Positions 49,732 through 59,737 of a stretch of DNA of 64,000 bases are shown here, one piece after another (the stretch's first letter is position 1; every line of letters begins with the position of its first letter). This DNA comes from Chlorobium sp. (GTDB lineage: Bacteria; Bacteroidota; Chlorobiia; Chlorobiales; Chlorobiaceae): the NCBI GenBank assembly GCA_005843815.1, contig SZYA01000068.1:1-64000 (forward strand), in the 5' to 3' direction. Under the pieces are notes generated by a model that saw only the letters and a program-made list of their open reading frames with translations, ran no database searches and was not told the origin of the DNA. A program made the translations under genes and the position numbers.

Positions 49732-52614
49732 CTAAGATGCCGAATGCGATGCGGCATGGTTGCCGGGCAACAACTCATTAATAGCTACAGCCATATCTGT
49801 CAGCTTGACTGGCTTTTTCAGAAATTGGCTTATGCCATAACAATGGCCAATCATCGCGGGATCAATATCCTTTCCATAACCAGTCATCAGGATAACCGGT
49901 ATCTTGGCTTCGGTTTTGTGCAATTCTTCGGCAAGCTCGATTCCGGTCATTTCAGGCATAGTCAGGTCGGTAATGAGAAGGTCAAATTTTGCAGGATTCT
50001 GCGTGAACAGTTCTACTGCCTGCAGCGGAGAGTTTAGCGCCTGTACTGTAAAACCAATTTTGATAATCATTTTCGTCATCACTCGGAGCAAAGCTGGATC
50101 GTCATCAACCAAAAGTATGCATCCGGATCCCTTCCCCGAAGTCTCTTTAATCGTGGTTGTTACAATCTGATCATTAACGACCGGAAGATACACGCGGAAT
50201 GTGCTTCCTTTTCCCAACTGTGTCTCAACACAAATCTTCCCCTTTAAATTTGAGATTATGCTATGAACAACGGAAAGTCCAAGCCCAGTCCCTTTATTAA
50301 CCGATTTTGTAGTAAAAAAAGGCTCAAATATACGTTCCATGGTAGCATCATCCATCCCTGTTCCGCTATCTGAAATATTGATCTGTAAATAGGTTTCTCC
50401 CTGAAGATCAAGATGCTGTTTTTGGAGGTCAGTACGAGGAGTAACCTCTTTGAGCTCAATTGTCAGCAATTCCCCAAATTCTTCCATTGCCTGAAATGCA
50501 TTGGTGCAAAGATTGACAATCACCTGATGAATTTGTGATGAATCGGCGAGAATGTTCCTGCAACTCTTGTCGATATGCTGTTCAATCGTGATCGTAGCTG
50601 GTATTGAGGGACGGAGAAGCTTCAGCGCTTCAGCAAGAACAGCTTGAACACTGACGATAGTCGGCGTACTCTCCTGAGCCCTGCTGAAGAGAAGAATTTG
50701 TGAAACAAGGCTCTGGGCACGCATAACGGCCTGACTGATTTCACTGAAATATTCATGTTGTGTTTCTTCTACTGCCAGCTCTAACATCCCAAGTTCAGCA
50801 TAGCCAAGAATAGGAGTCAGGATGTTGTTAAGATCATGCGCAATACCGCCAGCAAGGATTCCAATAGTTTCAAGACGCTGTGATTTACGCAGATGTGATT
50901 CTAATTTCTGTTTTTTCTCTTCCTCCCTTGTTCGCTCAGTGATATCAAGAACTATTCCTAAATAAAGGGACACCTTGCCTTCGGAATCTTTAACCGAATT
51001 CCCTTTGGACATCAACCAACGGACGTTTCCATCAGCATCACGAGTTCGCCATATACTGTTGAATTCAACACCTGTTTGTACTGCTTCTCTGACGGCTTGC
51101 TCAACCTTCGCCCTATCTTCGGGAATAATGGTGTTTAGCCAGTTTTTAAGTGAAGGTTCACAACTATGCGGTTCGAGTCCATAGAGCCGCCATAATTCAT
51201 CTGACCAAATATTGATATTTCCGCTGGGCTCACTCTCCCATATTCCTGTATTGGTAGCCGCCATAATAAGACGAATCCCTTTATTACCCGCAAGAAGCGC
51301 CTCCTGAAACTCCTTACGCTCAGTAATATCATTAATAATGGAATAAAGCAGAGATCTCCCTGCGAGTGTAATAGGAGCGCTGAAAACTTCGACATCGCGG
51401 GCTGAACCATCAGCCAGGCAATGGCGAAAGGTAAAACAATTTTGTTTTTCGTGGAGGGCCAGCTCCATTTCTGATTTTATCTCTTGCTCCGTCAACATGT
51501 TGATCTGAGTGATTTTCATCTGGCAAAGTTCTGCCTGCTCCCAGCCATAGAATGTTTCTGCTGCTGGATTGGCATCAATAATCATACCATCCTTCGGATC
51601 AATGATCAGCATCACAGTTTTTTTGTTCTGAAACAAACTCCGATAACGAGCCTCACTTTGATGCTGCTCATCTTCAGCAAGTTCCCGTGCATTACGATTT
51701 CGTAACATCGCAATACCATACGCCAGAGTATCAGCCAGATTCGCAAGAAGTTTCGTCTCCTCGGCATTGAAGGCATCCAAAACAGGAGAATAAATAGATA
51801 ATACTCCAAACACCTTGTCGTCAGCTTTCAGCGGCAAACTCTGAGCGGAAGCATAACCTCGCTTTTTTGCCTCATGACACCACAACTCAAATTCCGGGTC
51901 TAATAAGATGTTTTTGCTAGAACATGGCTTGCCAGTACGAATTGCACTTCCTGCTGGACTTCGCCCACGTTCAATATCTGCCCAGGAGATCATAAGCGTT
52001 TCGAGATAACCATCCTCGAAACCGGCTTGAGCAACCGGGCGGACACTTTTTTCAGTATCATTTTCAGCATAACCAACCCACGCCATACGATATCCACCGA
52101 CCTCAACAACAATGCGGCAAATATCACGCAATAATTCCATTTCATTATCAGCATGAAGAAGTGCCTGATTGCAATTGCTGATCGCCAGAAGTGCACGGTT
52201 CAACTTGAGAAGTTCATCCTCCCCCTGCTTTCGGTCAGAGATATCAACAACAGTACCAACCATACGAATAACGTTGCCGCCTTTTTCATGTTCTACAATG
52301 TTACATCTACTTTCTATCCAACGAATCGTACCATTCTTCGAGATCATCCTGCAGGTGATGATCGACATCTCTTTTTTATCCTGAAAAAAATCTTGTGTCG
52401 CCAAGAAAAATTTATGATGATCATCGGGATGAATAATCATTTTCATAAATGCGGTGTCGAATTCCGTAGTATCCGAAGAGTAACCGGTAAATTCGCAAAA
52501 CCATGGACTCAGGTAGACCCGATCTGTAGCCAAATTCCAGTCCCAATACCCCTCATTTGAAGTACTTAAAATCAGTTTCAGTCTCTCCGTATCTGTATTC
52601 ATATTTACTATCAC
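49732..52614 (-). CDS. Hybrid sensor histidine kinase (PAS-GAF-PAS-PAS-HisKA-HATPase-REC)
   Basis: GAF-like AWVGYAENDTEKSVRPVAQAG; GGIAHDLNNILTPILGYAELGMLE; NISDSGTGMDDATMERIFEPFFTTKSVNKGTGLGLSVVHSI; receiver ILLVDDDPALLRVM...LLITDLTMPEMTG. Confidence 0.93.
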   Translation of the reverse strand: MIVNMNTDTERLKLILSTSNEGYWDWNLATDRVYLSPWFCEFTGYSSDTTEFDTAFMKMIIHPDDHHKFFLATQDFFQDKKEMSIITCRMISKNGTIRWIESRCNIVEHEKGGNVIRMVGTVVDISDRKQGEDELLKLNRALLAISNCNQALLHADNEMELLRDICRIVVEVGGYRMAWVGYAENDTEKSVRPVAQAGFEDGYLETLMISWADIERGRSPAGSAIRTGKPCSSKNILLDPEFELWCHEAKKRGYASAQSLPLKADDKVFGVLSIYSPVLDAFNAEETKLLANLADTLAYGIAMLRNRNARELAEDEQHQSEARYRSLFQNKKTVMLIIDPKDGMIIDANPAAETFYGWEQAELCQMKITQINMLTEQEIKSEMELALHEKQNCFTFRHCLADGSARDVEVFSAPITLAGRSLLYSIINDITERKEFQEALLAGNKGIRLIMAATNTGIWESEPSGNINIWSDELWRLYGLEPHSCEPSLKNWLNTIIPEDRAKVEQAVREAVQTGVEFNSIWRTRDADGNVRWLMSKGNSVKDSEGKVSLYLGIVLDITERTREEEKKQKLESHLRKSQRLETIGILAGGIAHDLNNILTPILGYAELGMLELAVEETQHEYFSEISQAVMRAQSLVSQILLFSRAQESTPTIVSVQAVLAEALKLLRPSIPATITIEQHIDKSCRNILADSSQIHQVIVNLCTNAFQAMEEFGELLTIELKEVTPRTDLQKQHLDLQGETYLQINISDSGTGMDDATMERIFEPFFTTKSVNKGTGLGLSVVHSIISNLKGKICVETQLGKGSTFRVYLPVVNDQIVTTTIKETSGKGSGCILLVDDDPALLRVMTKMIIKIGFTVQALNSPLQAVELFTQNPAKFDLLITDLTMPEMTGIELAEELHKTEAKIPVILMTGYGKDIDPAMIGHCYGISQFLKKPVKLTDMAVAINELLPGNHAASHSAS

Positions 52615-52878
52615 TATCCCACATTATTATTTCGATATCACGCAGCAATGGTTCAGATCCAAAAAATATACCTTCCAAATATAATCAGTTGCTCCTGACA
52701 TAAAACTGGTATAGACTTGACCAATATGGTTAGATATACTCAATCTTCTTGAGTTTGATCGACTCACGCTCAGCCTCCACAGCGCTATTTTCGCGCTTGT
52801 TGGATATATTGGATTTTATCGGTCAGTTTAGCAAGCCGTAACCGGATAATCTTGCGATGGGTCTCTCTTCGCCCCAAT

Positions 52879-53040
52879 TCAGCTTGGGGTCAAACCAAGC
52901 CGCTTGACAAAATTGGCAAAGAGTAGTCCCTTCAATATCTCCTCAAAATCCTCGTAGGTAAAACCGCATTTTATTGGAATAACTGTTTTATGAAAGAAGA
53001 GTGTTGACAAACAAACCGCAACTTTGAGAAGCATGGGCAT
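52879..53040 (-). CDS. Possible 53-aa ORF or gene remnant (below ORF-track length cutoff)
   Basis: Read by hand: MPMLLKVAVCLSTLFFHKTVIPIKCGFTYEDFEEILKGLLFANFVKRLGLTPS*. Confidence 0.3.
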   Translation of the reverse strand: MPMLLKVAVCLSTLFFHKTVIPIKCGFTYEDFEEILKGLLFANFVKRLGLTPS

Positions 53041-53143
53041 TTTTGTATAATGCACCAATTTTTATATCAAGGGGTGAATCGTTACCTTGATGCACAGCTC
53101 TATATGCTCCATCCTGAAGCTTTTTAAATTATAGTGAGATTGC

Positions 53144-55003
53144 ATGACCATTCAAGCTTCCGACCTGACTCAGGAGGTTATTAACCTTACCCATAAATTT
53201 CCTGCAGACCGACTGCTACAAGCCAAGCAAAACGGTTTTTCCGATTTTCAGCTTGCCAATATTTTCAATACCACAGAGCCCTCCATTCGCGCTCTCAGGA
53301 AACATTACGGCATTGAGTCTGTCTTCAAAACCGTCGACACCTGCGCCGCAGAGTTCGATGCGAAAACGCCCTACCACTACTCCACCTACGAGGAGGAGAA
53401 CGAATCGGTCTCATCTGACCGAAAAAAGGTAATTATTCTTGGTGGCGGCCCCAATAGAATCGGGCAGGGCATTGAGTTTGATTACTGTTGTGTCCAGGCG
53501 GTCTTTGCACTGAAAGAGGCGGGCTATGAGACCATCATGGTCAACTGTAACCCCGAAACCGTCTCAACCGACTACGATATTGCCGACAAACTCTACTTTG
53601 AACCCCTCACCTTTGAAGATACCATCAGGATTATAGAGCACGAGAAGCCTCTTGGTGTTATTGTCAGTTTTGGAGGTCAGACTCCTCTCAAGCTCTCGAC
53701 CAAACTGCACGAGGCTGGTGTCACCATCCTCGGCACCTCATCAAAGGGAATTGATCTGGCTGAAGACCGGAAAAAATTCGGTGCCCTTCTCGAACAGCTC
53801 GACATCCCGCATCCAGCTTATGGTACAGCAATAAGCCTTGAAGAGGCGAAGGAGATAACGCGCAGAATTGGCTACCCGGCACTGGTCAGACCAAGTTACG
53901 TGCTTGGTGGACGTGCCATGAAAATTGTCTACAGCGACGATTCACTGAAAGAGTATATCGATCAGGCGCTCTTTATTACCGAAAAATATCCTCTGCTGAT
54001 TGACCGTTTTCTTGAAACTGCTGTGGAATTCGACATTGATGCCATAGCCGACACCACAGACTGCGTCATCAGCGGCATTATGCAGCATGTGGAGGCCGCA
54101 GGCATACACAGCGGTGACTCAACCTCTATTCTTCCCTATTATAATATAAGCCAGACGGTGATTGCCACCATGAAGGCTTATACCCGAACCCTTGCAGCAA
54201 ATCTGAAGGTGGTGGGTTTGATGAATGTGCAATACGCCGTACAGAATGAGAGTGTCTATGTCATTGAGGTCAATCCAAGAGCAAGCAGAACGGTACCTTT
54301 TGTGGGCAAGGCAACCGCCATCCCGGTCGTTAAAATAGCGACACGAGTGATGCTTGGCGAAAAACTCAGCGACCTGCGCAAAGAGTACGATCTGAAAGAT
54401 TGCGATGAACTGGGCATGAAGCACCTGGCCATCAAGGAGCCGGTTTTCCCATTCTCCAAATTTGCCAAATCAGGTGTCTATCTTGGGCCGGAAATGCGCT
54501 CCACCGGAGAGGCAATGAGCCTTGCCGACGAGTTTCCTGAAGCATTTGCAAAGGCATATCAGGCAGCAAACATGCAACTTCCCCTCTCGGGCGCAGTCTT
54601 TATCAGCGTCAACGACCAGGACAAAAACCAGCGTATTCTTGCCATAGCTCGTGCGCTCTTCCGCATGGACTTTGATCTTATTGCGACAGCAGGTACTCAT
54701 GAGTTCCTGACCAAAAACGGTATAGAGTGCAAAAAGGTCTATAAAGTTGGGGAAGAGGGACGTCCAAACATATTTGACATTATCAAGCATGGCAAAATCA
54801 ACTTTGTCATCAATACACCAAGGGGCGAAAAAGCGCTGCACGACGAAGAGGCTATTGGGGCTGCATCGGTTCTGAGCAATGTTCCATTTGTCACCACCAT
54901 CGAAGCTGCCGAGGCATCGGTGCAGGCCATCGACTGTATCCGCCACCAGGAGTTCGGTGTTAAAAGTCTTCAGGAGTATGCCTCCTATCGCAATAAAAAC
55001 TGA
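53144..55003 (+). CDS. carB: Carbamoyl-phosphate synthase large chain, C-terminal half (split CarB)
   Basis: QAKQNGFSDFQLANIFNTTEPSIRALRKHYGIESVFKTVDTCAAEFDAKTPYHYSTYE; VIILGGGPNRIGQGIEFDYCCVQAVFALKEAGYETIMVNCNPETVSTDYD; MGS-like end LIATAGTHEFLTKNGI...VINTPRG. Confidence 0.93.
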   Translation: MTIQASDLTQEVINLTHKFPADRLLQAKQNGFSDFQLANIFNTTEPSIRALRKHYGIESVFKTVDTCAAEFDAKTPYHYSTYEEENESVSSDRKKVIILGGGPNRIGQGIEFDYCCVQAVFALKEAGYETIMVNCNPETVSTDYDIADKLYFEPLTFEDTIRIIEHEKPLGVIVSFGGQTPLKLSTKLHEAGVTILGTSSKGIDLAEDRKKFGALLEQLDIPHPAYGTAISLEEAKEITRRIGYPALVRPSYVLGGRAMKIVYSDDSLKEYIDQALFITEKYPLLIDRFLETAVEFDIDAIADTTDCVISGIMQHVEAAGIHSGDSTSILPYYNISQTVIATMKAYTRTLAANLKVVGLMNVQYAVQNESVYVIEVNPRASRTVPFVGKATAIPVVKIATRVMLGEKLSDLRKEYDLKDCDELGMKHLAIKEPVFPFSKFAKSGVYLGPEMRSTGEAMSLADEFPEAFAKAYQAANMQLPLSGAVFISVNDQDKNQRILAIARALFRMDFDLIATAGTHEFLTKNGIECKKVYKVGEEGRPNIFDIIKHGKINFVINTPRGEKALHDEEAIGAASVLSNVPFVTTIEAAEASVQAIDCIRHQEFGVKSLQEYASYRNKN

Positions 55004-55061
55004 AACAAGAGGCTCTTGCTCTTTGAGTAACGAACAGAAGTAACAGCACATTCAACCATAT

Positions 55062-55538
55062 TTGACCATGCCCGAGAAACTCCACAATCATCTTGACGAG
55101 TCAATACAACTGGAATTGAACCTTGCCAGGCTCTATACGCTTTTTAATGACTGTTTTGCTGAAGATGAGGATTTTTGGTGGGATTTGGCAATGGAGGAGC
55201 AAGGGCACGCCTCCTTGTTTCAGGAGGAGAAAAAACAGCCTCAGCAAAAAGAGTTTTTTCCGGAGAATCTGCTTGCCAAGGATTTGCAGTCCCTTATCGA
55301 TACCAATGCAAAAATTACCGCGCTGATCACAACCTATACAGCCGCATCGCCATCAAGAGCTGAAGCATTCAAAACCGCGCATGCTCTGGAAATGGCGGCT
55401 GGAGAGTCCCATTTCCAGCAATTCCTCGACAGTCCGACAAACTCCTATTCTGCAAATATTTTCAAACAACTGAATCAGGAAGACCGCGATCATGCCACGA
55501 GAATCCTGCAATACATGCAAAACAACCACATCAAGTAA
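55062..55538 (+). CDS. Ferritin-like/rubrerythrin-like diiron-fold protein
   Basis: Helical, with E-rich motifs LELNLARLYTLFND, LAMEEQGHASLF (EExxH), ALEMAAGESHFQQFL. Confidence 0.65.
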   Translation: MTMPEKLHNHLDESIQLELNLARLYTLFNDCFAEDEDFWWDLAMEEQGHASLFQEEKKQPQQKEFFPENLLAKDLQSLIDTNAKITALITTYTAASPSRAEAFKTAHALEMAAGESHFQQFLDSPTNSYSANIFKQLNQEDRDHATRILQYMQNNHIK

Positions 55539-55546
55539 ACAAGCGC

Positions 55547-56410
55547 TCAGGGAAGAGATAAAAACTTTTGTTCAATGCCACCCTCTCGCCCTATAAGCAG
55601 TTCGCTGTATTGCTGGGGGGAATAGCGAAAACTCCCCCCATTGATAAAGGTTATTCCTTCCACGGAATAGGATTGAAACCGATGAAAATGGCCGTGCAAC
55701 ACAATTCTCGCCTTAATAACCTTCATCGCCACCAAAAACTCATCACGATTTTTCAACTCCATAGTCCAGTCGAATGCCTGGTCAATCAGGGAATCTGTGC
55801 CGTAGACCCTGTAGGCATGGTGGCAGAGCCCGATAACAAAACACTCTCGCAGCGAAGCAAGAACATTTTCATGGCTCAGAGCACGCAACTGCCCGGCAGT
55901 AATCGATCCCCTGGCACCCAGAGGATTATCAGCAGGATACCAGGGATAAACGGAATTCAGTGCTGTAAGAGCAATCTTCACCGAGGGGAAATTGATAATT
56001 TTCACAAAAGGAAATGCTTTATTAACACCCTTTTCACCAGTTATCAACTCCTGAAAAAAAAGGGAGAAATCTGCCAACTTTCGAGCAAAGGCTTTCTGTC
56101 TGAGCAAAGGCAGCGGATTCAGTGCATTATAAAAACGCATCTCCTCTTCAAGATTGATCACATCATGATTTCCTGCAATAACAGTGCATTTGTCCCAGTG
56201 AAACAGAGCATGGCTCTCCAGTTTGTCTTTGACAAGTTGCCAGTCTCCCTGATCTGCATTATGACTCAGATCACCAGAAATAACAAGATGATCAACCCCG
56301 ACAGTATTAAAATGGTTAAGCAATCGATCAAAAGCATCAAGCTGACGCCGATCCTGCTTACCGGAAAAATGGAGATCCGATATATGCGCTATTTTCACTC
56401 TTTTCGTCAT
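55547..56410 (-). CDS. Calcineurin-like metallophosphoesterase
   Basis: VKIAHISDLHFSG, LVISGDLSHNADQGDW, VIAGNHDV, LCHHAYRVYG, IVLHGHFHRFQ. Confidence 0.92.
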   Translation of the reverse strand: MTKRVKIAHISDLHFSGKQDRRQLDAFDRLLNHFNTVGVDHLVISGDLSHNADQGDWQLVKDKLESHALFHWDKCTVIAGNHDVINLEEEMRFYNALNPLPLLRQKAFARKLADFSLFFQELITGEKGVNKAFPFVKIINFPSVKIALTALNSVYPWYPADNPLGARGSITAGQLRALSHENVLASLRECFVIGLCHHAYRVYGTDSLIDQAFDWTMELKNRDEFLVAMKVIKARIVLHGHFHRFQSYSVEGITFINGGSFRYSPQQYSELLIGREGGIEQKFLSLP

Positions 56411-56576
56411 CAATTTAACAAGACTTGCGGTTTTCAATTCTAAAACAGATACATTGAGCACTATTTTATTATTAACAGGCATGTAATTTTAACGCTGACA
56501 CAGCCATCGGTGCTTCAAAATATAACCAGGTCATTCTGACTCGGGGGCATCAATGCAATCATTATACCGATCAACT

Positions 56577-58688
56577 ATGCAAAAAAAAATAATTGCGCTT
56601 AAAGAACTGACAAGAAATCTCTGGTGGTCCTGGGATACGGAAGCAAAGCAGATTTTTGAAGAACTCTCCCCTCTCCTGTGGCAAAGAAATAATCACAATC
56701 CGGTACAACTCCTGGAGCATATCTCTGATGATGAGTTGGTTGCCCGATGTCAGTGTGAATATGGCGAAAAAATTGATCGCGCCTATAATCGCTTTACCAC
56801 CTACCTCAACGACAAGAAGACCTGGGCGGCAGAGCATGCGCCTGAACTTGTAAAAAACACTATCGCCTATTTCAGCGCCGAGTTTGGCATTCATGAAAGT
56901 GTGAGAATATATTCTGGAGGACTCGGCGTTCTTGCCGGAGACCATCTGAAATCTGCCAGCGATCTTGGTCTCAATTTTACAGGGATCACCCTGTTCTATA
57001 AAGAGGGCTATTTCCGCCAATACCTCAATCATGATGGATGGCAGATGGAAGAGTACCCGCTCCAGAATCCTCAAAGCCTGCCAATAGAAAAGGTGACCGA
57101 TTCTAACGGCAAAGACGTTATCGTCACCGTCAATATAGCACAAAGCGAAGTCCATGCACAAGCATGGCTACTGAAGGTCGGACGTGCAAAACTTTACCTG
57201 CTCGACACCAATATTGCAGCCAACGAACCTCACTATCGCGATATCTGCTGCCGAGTCTATGGCGGTGACCAGAATACGCGTATCAACCAGGAAATTCTTC
57301 TTGGCATTGGCGGCACAAAACTTCTGGCACAGCTTGGTATTCAGCCCGCAGTCTACCACATGAATGAGGGGCACTCTGCATTTTTGACACTTGAGCTGCT
57401 TTCAATGGAACTCGCCAAGGGGCACTCACAAAAAGAGGCCATGGAGAACGTTCGGGCGCGCTGTGTTTTCACCACCCACACACCTGTCCCTGCCGGTCAC
57501 GACCGCTTCTCCAGAGAGATGATGCACTACACCTTCGACAAGTATCTTTCAACAATAGGAATCGAATTTAACGACCTGATGAAGCTTGGTTCTGAAGACC
57601 AGGAGAATATCTTCGGTCTCTTTACCATGACTGTTCTTGCCCTGAATCTCTCCCGATCGGCAAACGGTGTCTCAAAACTGCATGGGGAGGTCTCGCGCGC
57701 CATGTGGCAGCACCTTTATCCGGAAAAAACAGTCGATGAAGTTCCTATTGGTCACATCACGAACGGTGTACACGCCAGCAGTTGGACATGCGGTTATACC
57801 GGTCGTTTCTGGCAAAAACAGGGGATAACCGTTGACGACTTGTGCCTCTCCCGGGAAACCGCTGAAGCTGTTCTTGCAAAGGTCAGTGACCAGGAACTCT
57901 GGTCATTACGATACAGCCTGAAACGCCGCCTTATCGATTATATTGATCGCTATCTTGGAAACCAGCTTTTCCATCAGCACATCAACTCATACTACAGCGA
58001 CTATAACACCCTTGTAGCAGCGAAAAACACCTTCTCACCCGATGTGCTTACCATTGGATTTGCAAGACGTTTCGCCACCTACAAACGAGCACCTCTTATT
58101 TTCAGGGATCTTGCCCGCCTCGACAGGATTATCAATAATCCAATAATGCCGATGCAGATAGTTTTTGCAGGAAAGGCACATCCGCATGATGATGCAGGAA
58201 AAGATTATATCCGCCAGATCGTCCACCACTCACGCCGGCCGGAATTCAGTGGCAAGATTATTTTCCTTGAAAACTACAATCTTGGTGTTGCCAAGAGGAT
58301 GGTTTCAGGCGTTGATGTGTGGTTGAATACTCCGGTCAGGCCAATGGAAGCCAGTGGCACATCAGGTGAAAAAACCGTTTTGCATGGTGGACTAAATTTC
58401 AGTGTCCTTGACGGCTGGTGGCCTGAAGCCTATAACGGCGATAACGGCTTTTCAATTTCCAACGGTGAATCCTTTGAAAACCATGAGGAGCAGGACAGCT
58501 TCGATGCGGAAAAGATGTACACCACTCTGGAGAGACAAATTATTCCGTCATATTACGAACGCAATGAGCAGAACATTCCGGAGAGTTGGATCAAAAAAAT
58601 ACGTAACGCCATTGCGACCATCGCTCCGGAATACAACACTCACCGAATGGTCAAAGAGTACACAAACAAGTACTATCTGAAAAAATAA
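56577..58688 (+). CDS. glgP: Alpha-glucan (glycogen) phosphorylase, GlgP short type
   Basis: LTRNLWWSWDTEAKQIFEELSP, AYFSAEFGIHESVRIYSGGLGVLAGDHLKSASDLG, YHMNEGHSAFLTLE, TTHTPVPAGHDRF, GEKTVLHGGLNFSVLDGWWPEAYNGDNGFSI. Confidence 0.93.
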   Translation: MQKKIIALKELTRNLWWSWDTEAKQIFEELSPLLWQRNNHNPVQLLEHISDDELVARCQCEYGEKIDRAYNRFTTYLNDKKTWAAEHAPELVKNTIAYFSAEFGIHESVRIYSGGLGVLAGDHLKSASDLGLNFTGITLFYKEGYFRQYLNHDGWQMEEYPLQNPQSLPIEKVTDSNGKDVIVTVNIAQSEVHAQAWLLKVGRAKLYLLDTNIAANEPHYRDICCRVYGGDQNTRINQEILLGIGGTKLLAQLGIQPAVYHMNEGHSAFLTLELLSMELAKGHSQKEAMENVRARCVFTTHTPVPAGHDRFSREMMHYTFDKYLSTIGIEFNDLMKLGSEDQENIFGLFTMTVLALNLSRSANGVSKLHGEVSRAMWQHLYPEKTVDEVPIGHITNGVHASSWTCGYTGRFWQKQGITVDDLCLSRETAEAVLAKVSDQELWSLRYSLKRRLIDYIDRYLGNQLFHQHINSYYSDYNTLVAAKNTFSPDVLTIGFARRFATYKRAPLIFRDLARLDRIINNPIMPMQIVFAGKAHPHDDAGKDYIRQIVHHSRRPEFSGKIIFLENYNLGVAKRMVSGVDVWLNTPVRPMEASGTSGEKTVLHGGLNFSVLDGWWPEAYNGDNGFSISNGESFENHEEQDSFDAEKMYTTLERQIIPSYYERNEQNIPESWIKKIRNAIATIAPEYNTHRMVKEYTNKYYLKK

Positions 58689-58713
58689 GAACACTGTATG
58701 CAGTCGCTTGCAG

Positions 58714-58765
58714 ACAACTTTTCCTCCTGACTGCCTGAGGGCAACCCCGTCAGGAGGAACGTTGT
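58714..58765 (+). promoter_or_regulatory. Hairpin sequestering the pyrD Shine-Dalgarno sequence
   Basis: ACAAC(tt)TTCCTCCTGAC-[TGCCTGAGGGCAACCCC]-GTCAGGAGGAA(c)GTTGT|ATG; AGGAGG (58752-58757) lies in the 3' arm, 8 nt before the pyrD ATG. Confidence 0.75.
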
Positions 58766-59737
58766 ATGTATCCAGTCAAAAACGGCAATACCATGAGCCA
58801 GCACAGAACCCCGAATACGGCACCCGCCGCAAGAGTATCTCTTGGACGGGGACTTGAACTACAATCACCGATACTCCTTGCTTCAGGCACGGCCTCTTAT
58901 GGAGAAGAGCTCTGCAAGCTCTGTAATTTTTCTACAATCGGTGGGCTGGTCACCAAGGCCATTTCACTTGAACCAAGAGCAGGAAATCCGCCACAACGCA
59001 TCGCAGAGACCCCGTCGGGGATGATCAATGCTATTGGACTTGCCAATGTAGGGGTAGAACGATTTATTATGGACAAAGTCCCTTTTCTCCGCACTTTGGA
59101 TACGGCAGTCATTGTCAATATTGCTGGTCGATCAATTGATGAATACTGCGAGGTGGTCGCAAGGCTTGACGGCGTTGATGGCCTTGACGGTTACGAAATT
59201 AACCTCTCCTGCCCAAACGTCAAGGGAGAGTGCATGATTATGGGGGTGAGCAGGGAGGCTACCTTTGAAATTGTCTCGAAACTGCGTCGCGTCACCACCC
59301 GGCACCTTATGGTCAAGCTGACACCAAACGTCACATCAATCAGCTCAATCGCCCTGGCTGCTGAAGAGGCTGGCGCAGACTCCATCTCCCTGATCAACAC
59401 CGTCGTCGGGATGGCTATCAACCATAAAACCCGCAAACCTCTTTTGAAAAATATCACCGGAGGACTTTCCGGCCCTGCTATCAAGCCAATTGCGCTGGCA
59501 AAAGTTTGGGAAGTCTATAATGCGGTGAATATTCCGATAGTCGGAATGGGGGGCATCGCCGGATTCGAGGATGCCATGGAGTTTTTCCTGGCAGGAGCGC
59601 GTGCGGTGCAAATCGGCACCATGAACTTCGTCTATCCAGACATCAGCGAAAAGATTGCCATCGCCATTGAACAGTATTTCTCAGCACCAGGCGCAACCCC
59701 CTTGCATGAGTATTGCGGAAGTCTGATCACCGATTAA
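58766..59737 (+). CDS. pyrD: Dihydroorotate dehydrogenase (class 1B catalytic subunit-like)
   Basis: PILLASGTASYGEEL, NAIGLANVGVERFI, GYEINLSCPNVKGECMIMG, LMVKLTPNVTSI, GGLSGPAIKPIALAKVWEV, IVGMGGIAGFEDAMEFFLAGARAVQIGT. Confidence 0.94.
   Translation: MYPVKNGNTMSQHRTPNTAPAARVSLGRGLELQSPILLASGTASYGEELCKLCNFSTIGGLVTKAISLEPRAGNPPQRIAETPSGMINAIGLANVGVERFIMDKVPFLRTLDTAVIVNIAGRSIDEYCEVVARLDGVDGLDGYEINLSCPNVKGECMIMGVSREATFEIVSKLRRVTTRHLMVKLTPNVTSISSIALAAEEAGADSISLINTVVGMAINHKTRKPLLKNITGGLSGPAIKPIALAKVWEVYNAVNIPIVGMGGIAGFEDAMEFFLAGARAVQIGTMNFVYPDISEKIAIAIEQYFSAPGATPLHEYCGSLITD

Noticed and set aside
49587-49778. 63-aa ORF between the hybrid kinase and the response regulator
   Set aside because: Overlaps the kinase 3' end and has no RBS or family features.
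55568-56443. 291-aa antisense ORF over the metallophosphoesterase
   Set aside because: The metallophosphoesterase motifs on the other strand are complete; this ORF has none.
58721-58759. The glgP-pyrD hairpin as a simple terminator
   Set aside because: No U-tract follows, and the 3' arm contains the pyrD SD and abuts its ATG.
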